DNA from: FEN-1191 sp036490715
GTDB taxonomy: Bacteria > Pseudomonadota > Gammaproteobacteria > Steroidobacterales > Steroidobacteraceae
Length of the DNA: 64,000 nt
Direction: 5' to 3'
Assembly: GCA_036490715.1 (NCBI GenBank)
Contig: DASXDL010000026.1
Span: forward strand, 144,181-208,180
In this document: positions 1 through 9,101 of the stretch, piece by piece
How positions within the stretch are numbered: the first letter of the stretch is position 1
Layout of the letters: every line of letters starts with the position of its first letter
Translations under genes and position numbers: made by a program
The notes under the pieces: model-generated
Seen by the model: only the letters and a program-made list of their open reading frames with translations
Told to the model about the DNA's origin: nothing
Database searches by the model: none

Positions 1-342
1 TTCGCGTGCGCTGAGCGTCCACGCCTGCGGGTCGAACAGTGCCGCTTCGGCCAGCGGAATCGGAAACAGTGTGCGATGCCCGTGGATGACATCGAGCGCG
101 AACAGCAGTGGAACTCCGAGTCGGGACTGCTCCACCGCGATTCGCTGCAGCTCATGCACCCGATCAGCGCCGAACAGGTTGAGCAGGTTACCGATGGTGC
201 CGGCGCGGATCGCCTCGGTCGAATCCCCGGCGATCACCGGTCCGGTGACCGCATAGCCGGCGGCCGCCATGGTGAGCTGCCCCAGCTTCTCCGCCAGGGT
301 CATTTTCCCAACCAAAATATCAATGCGACTCGTGTGATCCAT
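1..342 (-). CDS. GH3 beta-glucosidase (BglX-like), N-terminal part only
   Basis: The reverse strand encodes the first 114 residues of a glycoside hydrolase family 3 enzyme, and the rest lies left of the window. The opening matches the family: an Arg-Ile-Asp start, then KMTLAEKLGQLT, a central GNLLNLFGADRVHELQ segment, and DVIHGHRTLFPIPL, the segment that carries the His-Gly-x-Arg substrate-binding motif. I chose the ATG at 342-340 because the family usually begins about a dozen residues before MTLEEK; a second in-frame ATG lies at 303-301. No signal peptide is visible, so a cytoplasmic enzyme is likely unless an upstream start exists. Divergent from the glycoamylase-like gene. Given that neighbour and the phosphorylase at 12-15 kb, it may act on sophorose-type gluco-oligosaccharides (inference). 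Confidence 0.85.
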   Translation of the reverse strand, partial: MDHTSRIDILVGKMTLAEKLGQLTMAAAGYAVTGPVIAGDSTEAIRAGTIGNLLNLFGADRVHELQRIAVEQSRLGVPLLFALDVIHGHRTLFPIPLAEAALFDPQAWTLSARE

Positions 343-444
343 CTTCCGCTTCTCGCACCCGTATTAGAGCACGTGCGGGTTTTTCTATACCCTTCGGGGT
401 CGAGCCATAGCAAGGTCGCGCAAGTCCCGATAATGTGATCGAAC

Positions 445-1758
445 ATGAAAAAAGAGACTGTCAGCGCCGGCGGCCGCCGCCGAACCCCAGGACCTGCTGC
501 GCTCGCCAGGCTGCCCGGCCCGGCGCTGCTCGAGGCGGTGCAGCGGCAAACCTTTGCCTTCTTTTGGGAGGGTGCTGACCCTCGCAGCGGTCTAGCGCGC
601 GACCGCCTTAGCCGCGTCGAGGGCGCGCCAGCGGCGCCGGTGACCATCGGCGGCTCCGGCTTTGGCATCATGAGCCTGATCGTCGCGGTGGAACGCGGCT
701 GGGTCAGCCGCGCGGCAGCGCTCGCGCGCCTGCAGCAGATGCTGGATTTTCTGGTGCGCGTGCCGTGCTTTCACGGTGCGTTTGCGCATTTCATCAATCC
801 GGACACCCTCGCCGCGGTGCCCCTGAGCCGCAAAGACGACGGCGGCGACCTGGTCGAGACCTCGTTTCTGTGCATGGGGCTGCTGTGCGCGCGCGCCTAT
901 TTCGACCGCAACACCCAGGCCGAGCGGCGGGTCCGGGCCTACATCACCAGTCTGTGGGAAGAGGTCGAATGGAGCTGGTACACGCAGTCCGGCCGCAAGG
1001 TGCTGTACTGGCATTGGAGCCCCAACAATGGCTGGGCGATCAATCACGAGATTCGCGGATGGGATGAGTGCCTGATCACCTATGTACTGGCGGCCTCGGC
1101 GCCGCGCTATCCGATTGCACCGCAGGTCTATCATGACGGCTACGCCGCTGGCCGCAACTTCCAGAACGGCAAACCTTATTACAACATCAAGCTGCCGCTG
1201 GGTGGCCCGTACGGCGGCCCGATGTTCTTCGCCCACTACTCCTTCTGCGGCCTGGATCCGCGTGCTCTTAGCGACCGCTATGCCGACTACTTCGAGCAGA
1301 ACGTTGCGCATGTGCGCATCAACCACGCCCACTGTGTCGCCAACCCGCATCGCTACAAGGGTTATGGACCGGACTGCTGGGGGCTGACCTCGAGCGATGA
1401 TTCCTCCGGCTATCGCGTGCACGATCCGGTCAATGACAACGGCACGATCTCGCCGACCGCGGCGCTGGCCAGCTTTCCCTACGCGCCGCGCGCCGCGATG
1501 CGCTCGCTGCGTCACTTTCTCAGCCGGCATGGGGAGCGCCTGTGGGGGCGCTACGGCTTCACCGACGCGTTCAACGTCGCGCGCGGCTGGTACGCCGACA
1601 CCTTTCTGGCGATCGACCAGGGGCCGATCGTGGTGATGATCGAAAATCATCGCAGCGCGCTGTTGTGGAAGCTGTTCATGCGCGTGCCGGAGATACAGAC
1701 CGGACTGCGCCGGCTCGGGTTCTCAAGTCCGCATCTTGGACGCCGAGTCGCCCGCTGA
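445..1758 (+). CDS. Glycoamylase-fold glycosidase, GH144-like (candidate endo-beta-1,2-glucanase)
   Basis: This 437-residue protein matches the PF10091/COG5368 glycoamylase family, which includes GH144 endo-beta-1,2-glucanases. Visible family features are QRQTFAFFWEGADP near residue 35, GFGIMSLIVAVERGW near residue 75, a WHWSPNNGWAINHEIRGWDE block near residue 190, and GYGPDCWGLTSSDDSSGY near residue 305, which shapes the alpha/alpha-barrel active site. The length is normal. No convincing signal peptide is seen. It overlaps the next gene by TGATG, so the two are probably translationally coupled. GH144 enzymes cut beta-1,2-glucan (sophoran) to sophoro-oligosaccharides. That substrate is inferred from the family and from the GH94 phosphorylase-like and GH3 genes nearby; other members act on unrelated glucans. 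Confidence 0.8.
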   Translation: MKKETVSAGGRRRTPGPAALARLPGPALLEAVQRQTFAFFWEGADPRSGLARDRLSRVEGAPAAPVTIGGSGFGIMSLIVAVERGWVSRAAALARLQQMLDFLVRVPCFHGAFAHFINPDTLAAVPLSRKDDGGDLVETSFLCMGLLCARAYFDRNTQAERRVRAYITSLWEEVEWSWYTQSGRKVLYWHWSPNNGWAINHEIRGWDECLITYVLAASAPRYPIAPQVYHDGYAAGRNFQNGKPYYNIKLPLGGPYGGPMFFAHYSFCGLDPRALSDRYADYFEQNVAHVRINHAHCVANPHRYKGYGPDCWGLTSSDDSSGYRVHDPVNDNGTISPTAALASFPYAPRAAMRSLRHFLSRHGERLWGRYGFTDAFNVARGWYADTFLAIDQGPIVVMIENHRSALLWKLFMRVPEIQTGLRRLGFSSPHLGRRVAR

Positions 1759-3083
1759 TGGAATCGCTCGACCGCTGGATCGATCGGCAGTATCGCCAAG
1801 CCGCGCAGTCGATGCTGGCGAGCATCTCCGCGACCGGTGTGGTCAAGGCGCGCCCGGGGTTCGGCCAGCTGATCGCGCCCAAGCCCGGCTCGATCGTTGC
1901 CTCGCCGATTCCCGCCTCCTACGACCCAGATCCCGACTATTTCTTTCACTGGTACCGGGATTCCGCGCTGATTATCGACGCCTTGCGGCTACTGCACCTG
2001 GACCAAGGCGCCGGCCGAATTGCCCCGGTACAGTTCGCCGACTTCGTGCGCTTCAGCCTGTCGCTGCGCCAGATCGACGGGCGCGCATTGGTTGCCTCAG
2101 CCACCTGGCGCGACAAAGTGGTGCCCGACTTCAAAAAGTTCCTGCGCAGCGACGTCGAGCTGGCCGCGGTGCACGGCGATAGCGTCAGCGCCGAGACGCG
2201 CGTCAACCCGGACGGCAGCCCGGACATCTCCAGCTGGCCGCGACCGCAGCACGACGGCCCGGCGATGCGCGCGCTCACGCTGCTGCGCTGGTGCGCCAGC
2301 GCGCGACTGGAGAGCGAGCTGGCCGAGGCCGTGGCGCAGCTGCTGCGCTTCGACCTGGCCTACACCCGCGCGCGCTGGCGCGAACCGTGTTTTGACATCT
2401 GGGAGGAAGACCTCGGTCTGCACTATTACACGCTGTGCGTGTCGGCGGCGGCACTGGCGGCCGGAGCCGCGTGGCTGGCGCAGCGTGCCGACGACTCCGA
2501 AGCACAAACCACGGCGGCCGAGGCGCAGGCGATCCGGCGCTCGCTGGATGATTTCTGGCTGGCCGATGCCGGCTACTACCGCTCGCGCCAACTGGCCTCG
2601 GGCGCGCGCTCCGGCAAGGAACTCGACATCTCGGTGATCCTGGCGGCGATCCACGCCGAGGAGCATCAGGCCGGTGCGCATTCAGTTCACGATGAGCGCA
2701 TGCACGCGACCCTCGCCAAGCTCGAGGCGCTGTTCGATGCCGACTATCGGATCAACCACGAGCGAGCGCGCGAGTGCGGGCCGGCGATGGGGCGCTACGC
2801 CGGTGATCGCTATTACTCGGGCGGCGCCTATTACTTTTCGACTCTCGGCGCCGCGGAGTTCTGCTTTCGCGCCGCCCGCGGATCCGCCCATGGCAACGAC
2901 CTGCGCCAGCGCGGTGATGCCTATCTTGAAACCGTGCGCCGATTCACCCCGGCCAGCGGTGATCTGTCGGAGCAGTTTGACCAGAATACCGGTGAACAGA
3001 GCTCGGCCAAGCATCTGGCGTGGAGCTACGCGGCCTTCATCTCCTGCATCGGCGCCCGGCGCGCGGTGAGCGGCCATGGCTGA
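1758..3083 (+). CDS. GH15 glucoamylase-type glycoside hydrolase
   Basis: A 441-residue catalytic-domain-only GH15 protein. Family motifs are in order: YFFHWYRDSALIIDAL near residue 65, SSWPRPQHDGPAMRAL near residue 160, the general-acid region DIWEED (E216/E217), and the general-base region GDLSEQFD (E405) followed by a Leu-x-Trp-Ser pair. GH15 enzymes release glucose from chain ends of alpha-glucans by inversion. No signal peptide and no starch-binding domain are seen, so it probably acts in the cytoplasm. The start is the ATG that overlaps the upstream stop at 1756-1758; a longer frame reaches 1542 but lies inside the upstream gene. It overlaps the transporter gene downstream by 8 bp. Its true substrate in this setting is unknown. 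Confidence 0.88.
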   Translation: MESLDRWIDRQYRQAAQSMLASISATGVVKARPGFGQLIAPKPGSIVASPIPASYDPDPDYFFHWYRDSALIIDALRLLHLDQGAGRIAPVQFADFVRFSLSLRQIDGRALVASATWRDKVVPDFKKFLRSDVELAAVHGDSVSAETRVNPDGSPDISSWPRPQHDGPAMRALTLLRWCASARLESELAEAVAQLLRFDLAYTRARWREPCFDIWEEDLGLHYYTLCVSAAALAAGAAWLAQRADDSEAQTTAAEAQAIRRSLDDFWLADAGYYRSRQLASGARSGKELDISVILAAIHAEEHQAGAHSVHDERMHATLAKLEALFDADYRINHERARECGPAMGRYAGDRYYSGGAYYFSTLGAAEFCFRAARGSAHGNDLRQRGDAYLETVRRFTPASGDLSEQFDQNTGEQSSAKHLAWSYAAFISCIGARRAVSGHG

Positions 3084-4902
3084 ATCACGCCCGGACGCCG
3101 ATGATCTGACCGACAGCGCCGATCCGGACGACGAGCTGGATCCAGGCCTGGCGGACCCGGCCGACCCCTCGCAGTCGCGGCTCGGGGCCCAGCTCAGCAT
3201 GATCCTGGGCGCCATCCTGGCCTCCCCGGTCGGGCGCAAGGTCATCAGCCTGTGCATCGGCATCCTGCTGGTGATCGTCGCGACCACCTATGGGCAGATC
3301 CGGCTCAATGAATGGAGCAAGCCGTTCTACGACGCGCTGTCGCGGCGCGACTTTCGGGACTTCCTGTATCAGCTGCTGGTGTTCTTCCTGATCGCCGGCA
3401 TCCTGCTGGTGCTCAATGTCGCGCAACGCTGGCTGGGCGAGACCCTCAAGCTGCGACTGCGCGAGGGCCTGGCCGGCGATCTGATCCAGCACTGGATGCT
3501 GCCGCGGCGCGCGTTCTGGCTCGCCAATGCCGGTCCGATCGGTGCCAATCCGGATCAGCGCATGCACGAGGACGCTCGCCACCTGTGCGAGCTGTCGGCC
3601 GATCTGGGCGTCGGTTTGCTGCAGGCCTCGATTCTGCTGATCGCCTTCACCGGCGTGCTGTGGGTGCTGTCGAGTGATTTCGCATTCCACTTCGCCGGGC
3701 GCATCTTCACGGTTCCAGGATTCATGGTATGGGCGGCGCTGCTGTACGCGGCCGCCGGCTCGTTGTTGAGCTATTGGGTCGGTGGTTCGCTGATCTACCG
3801 GAATGCAGAGCGCTACGCCCGCGAGGCCGACCTGCGCTTCTCGCTGGTACGGGTCAGCGAGCACGTCGATGGCATCTCGCTCGCCGCCGGCGAGGCCGAT
3901 GAAAGCCGACGCGTGCAGCTGCACCTGATGGCGGTGCTCGCGGCCACCCGCCGGCTGGTGACCGGGCTGACCAATCTGACCTGGGTCACGGCCGGCTTCG
4001 GCTGGATAACGCTGGTGGCACCAATCCTGGTGGCCGCACCGCTGTATTTCGCCGGCAAACTGTCGTTCGGCGGTTTGATGATGGCGGCGGCCGCGTTCAC
4101 CCAGGCGCAGTCGGCATTGCGATGGTTCGTGGACAATTTCAGCATCATCGCTGACTGGCGCGCGACGCTGCTGCGGGTGGCGAGTTTTCGCCGCGTGCTG
4201 GTCACCGCCGAGGCCGTGCCGCACGTGCAAAGTCAGATCGTGTACGCCGATGGCGAGCCGGGCCGCATCCTGATCCAGGATCTGGAGGTCGCCTCCTCCA
4301 GCGGCTGCGATCTGCTGCGCGAGCGGCAGGTCGTGGTCCTGGCACGCGAGCGCGTCCTGATCGTCGGCGAACCCGGCACCAACAAGACGCAGCTGTTTCG
4401 CGCGCTGACTGGATTGTGGCCCTGGGGCGCAGGCCGGATCGAACGGCCCAAGGACGAGTCGATTCTCTATATTCCGCGCGGCACTCCCTACCTGCCACGT
4501 GCCAGTCTGCGCGAAGTGCTGGCCTATCCGATGAAGGTCGAGGCGTTCGCGCCCGAGGCATTCGCCCATGCGCTCGAGCGGCTCGGACTGGCGCAGCTGA
4601 TCCCGGCGCTTGATACCACGCAGCGCTGGGATCGCGAACTCAGTGGCGATGAACTATTGTCACTTTCGTTCGCGCGCGCGGTGGTCCAGTCACCTGCCTG
4701 GCTGCTGGTCGACGACGCGCTGCGCGCGCTCGATGGCGATACGCTCGAGCGCTTCATGGATGTGCTGACCCACGAGCTGGCAAATGCCGGTGTGATTCAC
4801 ATCGGCGGCGGCCAGGCGCGCAATCCGATGTTCACCCGCACCTTGCACCTGACCCGCGCGCCACCGCAGCACACGGTCGGGTTGCACGAGGCCGCCTCGT
4901 GA
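3076..4902 (+). CDS. SbmA/YddA-type ABC transporter, fused permease-ATPase, degenerate nucleotide site
   Basis: A 608-residue half-transporter of the ABC_membrane_2 (YddA/SbmA/peroxisomal ABCD) type. After an acidic N-terminus there are about six membrane segments with the family blocks FYDALSRRDFRDF and NPDQRMHEDARHL, then a C-terminal nucleotide-binding domain. That domain is worn. Walker A reads GEPGTNKT (431-438), with Asn in place of the last Gly. The signature is LSGDE (near 522-526) rather than LSxGE. Walker B ends in Asp-Asp (546-547), so the catalytic Glu is Asp. ATPase activity may be weak or lost. Relatives export or import peptides, cobalamin or acyl-CoA; the substrate here is unknown. 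It overlaps both neighbours and belongs to the 445-7157 gene run. Confidence 0.8.
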   Translation: MAESRPDADDLTDSADPDDELDPGLADPADPSQSRLGAQLSMILGAILASPVGRKVISLCIGILLVIVATTYGQIRLNEWSKPFYDALSRRDFRDFLYQLLVFFLIAGILLVLNVAQRWLGETLKLRLREGLAGDLIQHWMLPRRAFWLANAGPIGANPDQRMHEDARHLCELSADLGVGLLQASILLIAFTGVLWVLSSDFAFHFAGRIFTVPGFMVWAALLYAAAGSLLSYWVGGSLIYRNAERYAREADLRFSLVRVSEHVDGISLAAGEADESRRVQLHLMAVLAATRRLVTGLTNLTWVTAGFGWITLVAPILVAAPLYFAGKLSFGGLMMAAAAFTQAQSALRWFVDNFSIIADWRATLLRVASFRRVLVTAEAVPHVQSQIVYADGEPGRILIQDLEVASSSGCDLLRERQVVVLARERVLIVGEPGTNKTQLFRALTGLWPWGAGRIERPKDESILYIPRGTPYLPRASLREVLAYPMKVEAFAPEAFAHALERLGLAQLIPALDTTQRWDRELSGDELLSLSFARAVVQSPAWLLVDDALRALDGDTLERFMDVLTHELANAGVIHIGGGQARNPMFTRTLHLTRAPPQHTVGLHEAAS

Positions 4903-7157
4903 GGTCCCGGCCTTATAGCCTGGCGCTGACGCTATCGCTGTGGTTGAGCGGGCCAGTGCTTGCGCAAGAGCTTGACCTGCGATTGCCGGCGAGCGCCACC
5001 GATCCGAGCGTGCCGGCGCTGATGCGCGACCTGGCCGAGCGCGTGCTGCCGGTGTACCAGGACAGCAATCGCGAGCGCTATCTGGCCAATCTGTCGGCAC
5101 TGCAGCTGGTGTCGGATGGCTTTGCGGCGGCCGATAGCACCCGTCAGGAGCTGCGCGACTGGCGCCGTAGCGCCCACGGCATCTATCCGGCTGACCGCTC
5201 CGTGGTCTACGACATCTACGTACACGCGCGCGCGCTCGAAGACAGCCAGCACCTGACCTTCGCCCAGGCGTTGACCCAGGCCTTTCAGGCGGTGGTGCCG
5301 CAGCTGGATGATGCGACCGCCTATGCGGTCAGCTGGGGTTTCGAAGCCCCGCCGCCGGAGCCGCCGGCGGCGCTGCAGATGGAATTCGATCGGCTGCGTC
5401 CGATGGGTTCGATCACACTGGACGATGCGGTACGGCTGGTGTGGGAGTACTTCTCGTTCAACGCCTATCGCAGCCTGCGGCCGCTGGTCGATTCGATGGT
5501 GCAGGCCGATGAGAATCGCCGCTACACCATTCAGGACAACGTCCAGATCAAAACGCGGCAGGGAGCGCTGCTGTCGGCGATGGTGGTGCGGCCGAAGAAT
5601 GCCAGCGCTCCCCTGCCCGCGCTGCTCGAATACACCATCTACGTCTACCCGCAAAATGATGCGATGGAATGCGCTGCGCACGGCTATGTCGGCGTAGTCG
5701 CCTATGCGCGCGGCAAGCGCGGCAGTCCCGACCGCATCGTACCGTTCGAGTACGACGGCGAGGATGCGCGCGCGGTCATCGATTGGATCGCACATCAGTC
5801 CTGGAGCGACGGCCGCGTCGGCATGTATGGCTCAAGCTACAGCGCGTTCGCCGCCTGGGCGGCGGCCAAGCGGCCACCGGCGGCGCTGAAGGCGATCGCG
5901 GCCTCCGCCACCACCGCGCCGGGCATCGATCTTCCGCGCGAGGGCGGCATCTACCACAATTCGGCCTATCGCTGGGCGCGCTTCGTGACCGACAACAACA
6001 CGCTGGATGAGGATATCTATCGCGACGACACGCGCTGGCGCACGCTCGATCAGAAGTGGTACTCAAGCGGTCAGTCCTATTGGGACCTTATGAACGTGTA
6101 CGGCCAGCCCGACGCCAATTTCCGGCGCTGGCTCGGACACCCGAGCTACGACCTGTACTGGCAGAAGATGGTGCCGTTCCGGCAGGATTTCTCACATATC
6201 AATATTCCGGTGCTTGCCACCACCGGCTACTTCGACAGCAACGCATCCGGCACGCTGCACTTCTTCGATGAGCACTACCGGTTCAATCCGAAAGCCGACC
6301 AGACGCTGCTGGTCGGGCCGTACGACGACGTGGCCGTGCAGCGCGGAGCGCTGCCGGCAATCGAGGGTTACCAGGTCGATACCGCCGCGCTGATCGACCT
6401 GCATGACCTGCGCTATCAGTGGTTCGATCACGTCCTGAAAGGAGCCGCGACACCGGCGCTGCTCAAGGATCGCGTCAATTTCGAGGTCATGGGGGCTAAC
6501 GTGTGGCAGCACGCCGGCTCGATCGCCTCGATGGCCAACGGTTCGATGCGCTTGTACTTCGATCCCACGCTGGTCAACGACAACTACGGTCTGGCCGCCA
6601 AGATGTCGACCGAATCTGCAGCCATCCGCCAGACCGTTGATTTCGCCGACCGCAGCGATGCCGGCTGGCTGCCCTCACCCGCGCTCATCAGCAAAGACCT
6701 GCCGCTGCACGATGCGATCGCGCTGGTCAGCCAGCCGCTGGCGCAGCCACTGCAAGTCAATGGCCGCCTGAGCGGATTGCTCGACTTCACCCCAAACAAG
6801 ATGGATCTGGATCTGACCTTGGCGTTGTACGAACAGCTGCCGAGCGGGGAGTACCTGCGCCTGTACGATCCGGTGTATGCGCTGCGCGCCAGCTACGCGC
6901 GAGATCGCATCCATCGGCACCTGCTCAAGGCCGGCGAGCGCCAGAAGCTAGCGGTCAGCAGCGAACGCCTAACGAGCCGCCAGCTACAGCCCGGCAGCCG
7001 CCTGGTGCTAGTACTGGGTGTCGACAAACGCGCCGACCATCAGCTCAACTACGGTACCGGCGACGATGTCAGCGACGAGTCGGTGGGCGACGCCACTGAA
7101 GCGCTGAAGCTTCGCTGGTACGCCAGCAGCTACATCGACATTCCGGTGCGTCGCTAG
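4899..7157 (+). CDS. Secreted CocE/NonD-type alpha/beta hydrolase (S15 family)
   Basis: This 752-residue protein starts with a signal peptide (hydrophobic run ending near ALA-QE, residue 24). It has an alpha-helical region to about residue 200, then an S15/CocE-type alpha/beta-hydrolase domain. The nucleophile is in GMYGSSYSAF (Ser313), preceded by the typical ARGKRGSP and DGEDARAVIDWIA blocks. The C-terminal part resembles the X-Pro dipeptidyl-peptidase jelly-roll domain. S15 relatives are aminopeptidases, glutaryl acylases or cocaine esterase; the substrate cannot be read from sequence. The GTG at 4899 overlaps the upstream stop, which supports coupling. The gene ends tail to tail with the DUF4142 gene, the two stops sharing CTAG. 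Confidence 0.82.
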   Translation: MRSRPYSLALTLSLWLSGPVLAQELDLRLPASATDPSVPALMRDLAERVLPVYQDSNRERYLANLSALQLVSDGFAAADSTRQELRDWRRSAHGIYPADRSVVYDIYVHARALEDSQHLTFAQALTQAFQAVVPQLDDATAYAVSWGFEAPPPEPPAALQMEFDRLRPMGSITLDDAVRLVWEYFSFNAYRSLRPLVDSMVQADENRRYTIQDNVQIKTRQGALLSAMVVRPKNASAPLPALLEYTIYVYPQNDAMECAAHGYVGVVAYARGKRGSPDRIVPFEYDGEDARAVIDWIAHQSWSDGRVGMYGSSYSAFAAWAAAKRPPAALKAIAASATTAPGIDLPREGGIYHNSAYRWARFVTDNNTLDEDIYRDDTRWRTLDQKWYSSGQSYWDLMNVYGQPDANFRRWLGHPSYDLYWQKMVPFRQDFSHINIPVLATTGYFDSNASGTLHFFDEHYRFNPKADQTLLVGPYDDVAVQRGALPAIEGYQVDTAALIDLHDLRYQWFDHVLKGAATPALLKDRVNFEVMGANVWQHAGSIASMANGSMRLYFDPTLVNDNYGLAAKMSTESAAIRQTVDFADRSDAGWLPSPALISKDLPLHDAIALVSQPLAQPLQVNGRLSGLLDFTPNKMDLDLTLALYEQLPSGEYLRLYDPVYALRASYARDRIHRHLLKAGERQKLAVSSERLTSRQLQPGSRLVLVLGVDKRADHQLNYGTGDDVSDESVGDATEALKLRWYASSYIDIPVRR

Positions 7158-7654
7158 CTCGAAATACCCTTGGCCTGGGCGATCTGTTTGATCTTGCTCA
7201 GGTGTTCTTGGATCGTGGGTAAGGTCGCAGCCGCAAACTCCTTGGCCTGCGGGTTCTTGCCATTGGAGACCTCTTTCTGAAATAGCGCCACCGCGTCCTC
7301 GTGGCCTTTGATCTGGCTCTTGACGTAAGCCCTGTCGAACGAATCACCTGAATGCATCTGCAACTCCTTGTACGAAGCCGCTTGCATCGTACTTGGCGAC
7401 TTCGGCAGCTTGATGTTCTGCGCGGCTGCGATGCTTTCGAGCTTGTTGTTGGCGGCGGAATGATCCTTGACCATCATGGCGCCGAAGTCCTTGAGCTCCT
7501 GATTGCTGGCCTTGTCCTGCGCCAGCTGGCCGGCCTTGACCTCCGCCATGCCGGATTCGGCGGCATGCTTGAAGAACGACTCATCCATATTACCGTCCAT
7601 CGCGACGGCCACGATCGGGGCGCTCATGAGCAGCCCGGCTAATATCCAGTTCAT
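7154..7654 (-). CDS. DUF4142 secreted ferritin-like protein
   Basis: A 166-residue protein with a short signal peptide (hydrophobic run to about residue 19) and a DUF4142 (PF13628) helical-bundle domain. Typical blocks are FFKHAAESGMAEVKAGQLA, SNQELKDFGAMMVKDHSAA, and a C-terminal AATLPTIQEHLSKIKQIA. DUF4142 proteins are periplasmic or outer-membrane-linked, and their function is not established. The ATG is preceded by TAGGAG at good spacing. Monocistronic and convergent with the S15 hydrolase. Confidence 0.9.
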   Translation of the reverse strand: MNWILAGLLMSAPIVAVAMDGNMDESFFKHAAESGMAEVKAGQLAQDKASNQELKDFGAMMVKDHSAANNKLESIAAAQNIKLPKSPSTMQAASYKELQMHSGDSFDRAYVKSQIKGHEDAVALFQKEVSNGKNPQAKEFAAATLPTIQEHLSKIKQIAQAKGISS

Positions 7655-7793
7655 GGGTAACTCCTACCTGTTCGGCTGACGCAACTGTCGCTTGGGATTC
7701 GCAGCCAGCATCAACCGGGCCTGCCGCAGGCTGAAGCGGCCTAGCTCACCAACCTCAGGTAGGACAAGCGATCGATCGACTGCCGGATGCGCC

Positions 7794-9101
7794 CTAGTTG
7801 CAAGGCTCGATCGGCTTGAGCTCAACGCGGCGGTCGAGCACGTCAGTCAGGTCGTCGCGACCGGTACCGATCAGATTTTCGCGCGAACCGACACCGGTGG
7901 CGACGGTCCGCTTCTTCAGCGCCGGCTCGTCGGTCTCCAGACGCGACTGCACGTACTCGGCGCGCAACTGCGACAGGCTGTCGTTCATTGCCGCCGGGCC
8001 GCTCGGACTGGTATGACCGGTGACCTGCAGGCAGGCCTGACTGGATACGGTCCGGGAAGCGATCTGCTGCAGCCACATGCTGTAGTTGCCGCTGAACTTG
8101 TTATCGTTGACGAATCGCACCGATCCGGGCCGGAACAGGAACTTCACCGCCAGACGCTTCTTGCGCAGACCGTAGTCCACCAGGTCGCGGAATGCGGCCT
8201 GCGCCTGCTCGGTGCGACCGAGGCGGGTCAGTGACAGATACAGACCGTTATAGACGCGCAGCTGATCGCCAGCCGGAGTCTTGCGCGCCGTGTTGAACAG
8301 ATCCAGCGCCTCGGCATAGCGGCCGCTGTCGTACGCATCCTGCGCTTCGCTCACCAGCGATGCGGCCAAAATGCCGTCGAAGTACTCCGGCTTGATTGGA
8401 TCACCGACCTTGCTGGCCTGACAGGTGGCGATGTAGGCCTGTACGCTGGGGTCATCGGTCCACACCGGGCTATCGGCGAACACCGCAGTCGGGGTCGAAT
8501 CCGGATCGCTGATACGCGCCCGTGCAACCGACTTGGCGACGATCTTGCCGCTCTTCAGATCCCCCATGACCAGGCAAAAGCGATAGGCCTCGCGATCGCC
8601 GCTGGTCTTCATCTGCGCGTTGACCGGCGTGAAGGTGCCCACCAGCACGCGTGGCTGCTGCTTCAGGCTCTCCGGTGTAATGCGCTCGACGGCGTACTTG
8701 GGAAAGTCCTTCTTGACGATGTCGCCAATCCGATCCTGAATGGTCTGGGTGGCCTTGGACTGATAACCGGTCATGCCGTCCACCAGTGGATCAATCACCA
8801 CCATGGCCGTACTTGCATCCGGCGCCGGTGCATTGGTGAATATCGCGTGCGCGGCGTTGGCCACCGCCTCGTCAAACGGCAGCACCGGCGGTGGTGGCGG
8901 GGGCGGCGGCGCGGGAGCCGCAGCCGGCTGACTGGCGGGCGCAGCCGCCGGGGCGGTCGCCGGCGCCGCTGCCGCAGCGCCGCTGCGAGGCGTGTCGAGA
9001 GGCGCACAGCCCACGGCCAGCGCCCCCGCGGCGATCCCCGCCGCTAGCGCGCCCCAGAGCCTACTGACATTTTTCCCTGACATACGCGCGATCCTCTTCA
9101 T
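7794..9101 (-). CDS. Lipoprotein with C-terminal OmpA-like domain
   Basis: About 435 residues. The N-terminus carries a lipoprotein signal with lipobox AVGC, then a Pro/Ala-rich linker, a central region of unknown fold with a short TPR-like helix pair (EAQDAYDSGRYAEALDLFNT), and a C-terminal OmpA-like domain. The last shows FLFRPGSVRFVNDN, a TGHTSPSGPAAMNDSLSQ turn and a final DRRVELKP, which should bind peptidoglycan. I chose the ATG at 9101 with GGAG nine bases upstream; an ATG at 9083 with GAGG is equally good. Either start overlaps the end of the caspase-like gene upstream, so the two are probably co-transcribed. This would place an envelope-anchored partner next to a periplasmic caspase-fold protein. 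Confidence 0.85.
   Translation of the reverse strand: MKRIARMSGKNVSRLWGALAAGIAAGALAVGCAPLDTPRSGAAAAAPATAPAAAPASQPAAAPAPPPPPPPPVLPFDEAVANAAHAIFTNAPAPDASTAMVVIDPLVDGMTGYQSKATQTIQDRIGDIVKKDFPKYAVERITPESLKQQPRVLVGTFTPVNAQMKTSGDREAYRFCLVMGDLKSGKIVAKSVARARISDPDSTPTAVFADSPVWTDDPSVQAYIATCQASKVGDPIKPEYFDGILAASLVSEAQDAYDSGRYAEALDLFNTARKTPAGDQLRVYNGLYLSLTRLGRTEQAQAAFRDLVDYGLRKKRLAVKFLFRPGSVRFVNDNKFSGNYSMWLQQIASRTVSSQACLQVTGHTSPSGPAAMNDSLSQLRAEYVQSRLETDEPALKKRTVATGVGSRENLIGTGRDDLTDVLDRRVELKPIEPCN

Noticed and set aside
592..1650. Long open frame of 352 codons antisense to the glycoamylase-like gene
   Set aside because: It mirrors a GC-rich gene on the other strand, has Arg/Ala-rich composition without domains, and overlaps the well-supported GH144-like gene completely. 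Similar long shadows (for example 3085-4569 and 11759-13501) were dropped for the same reason.
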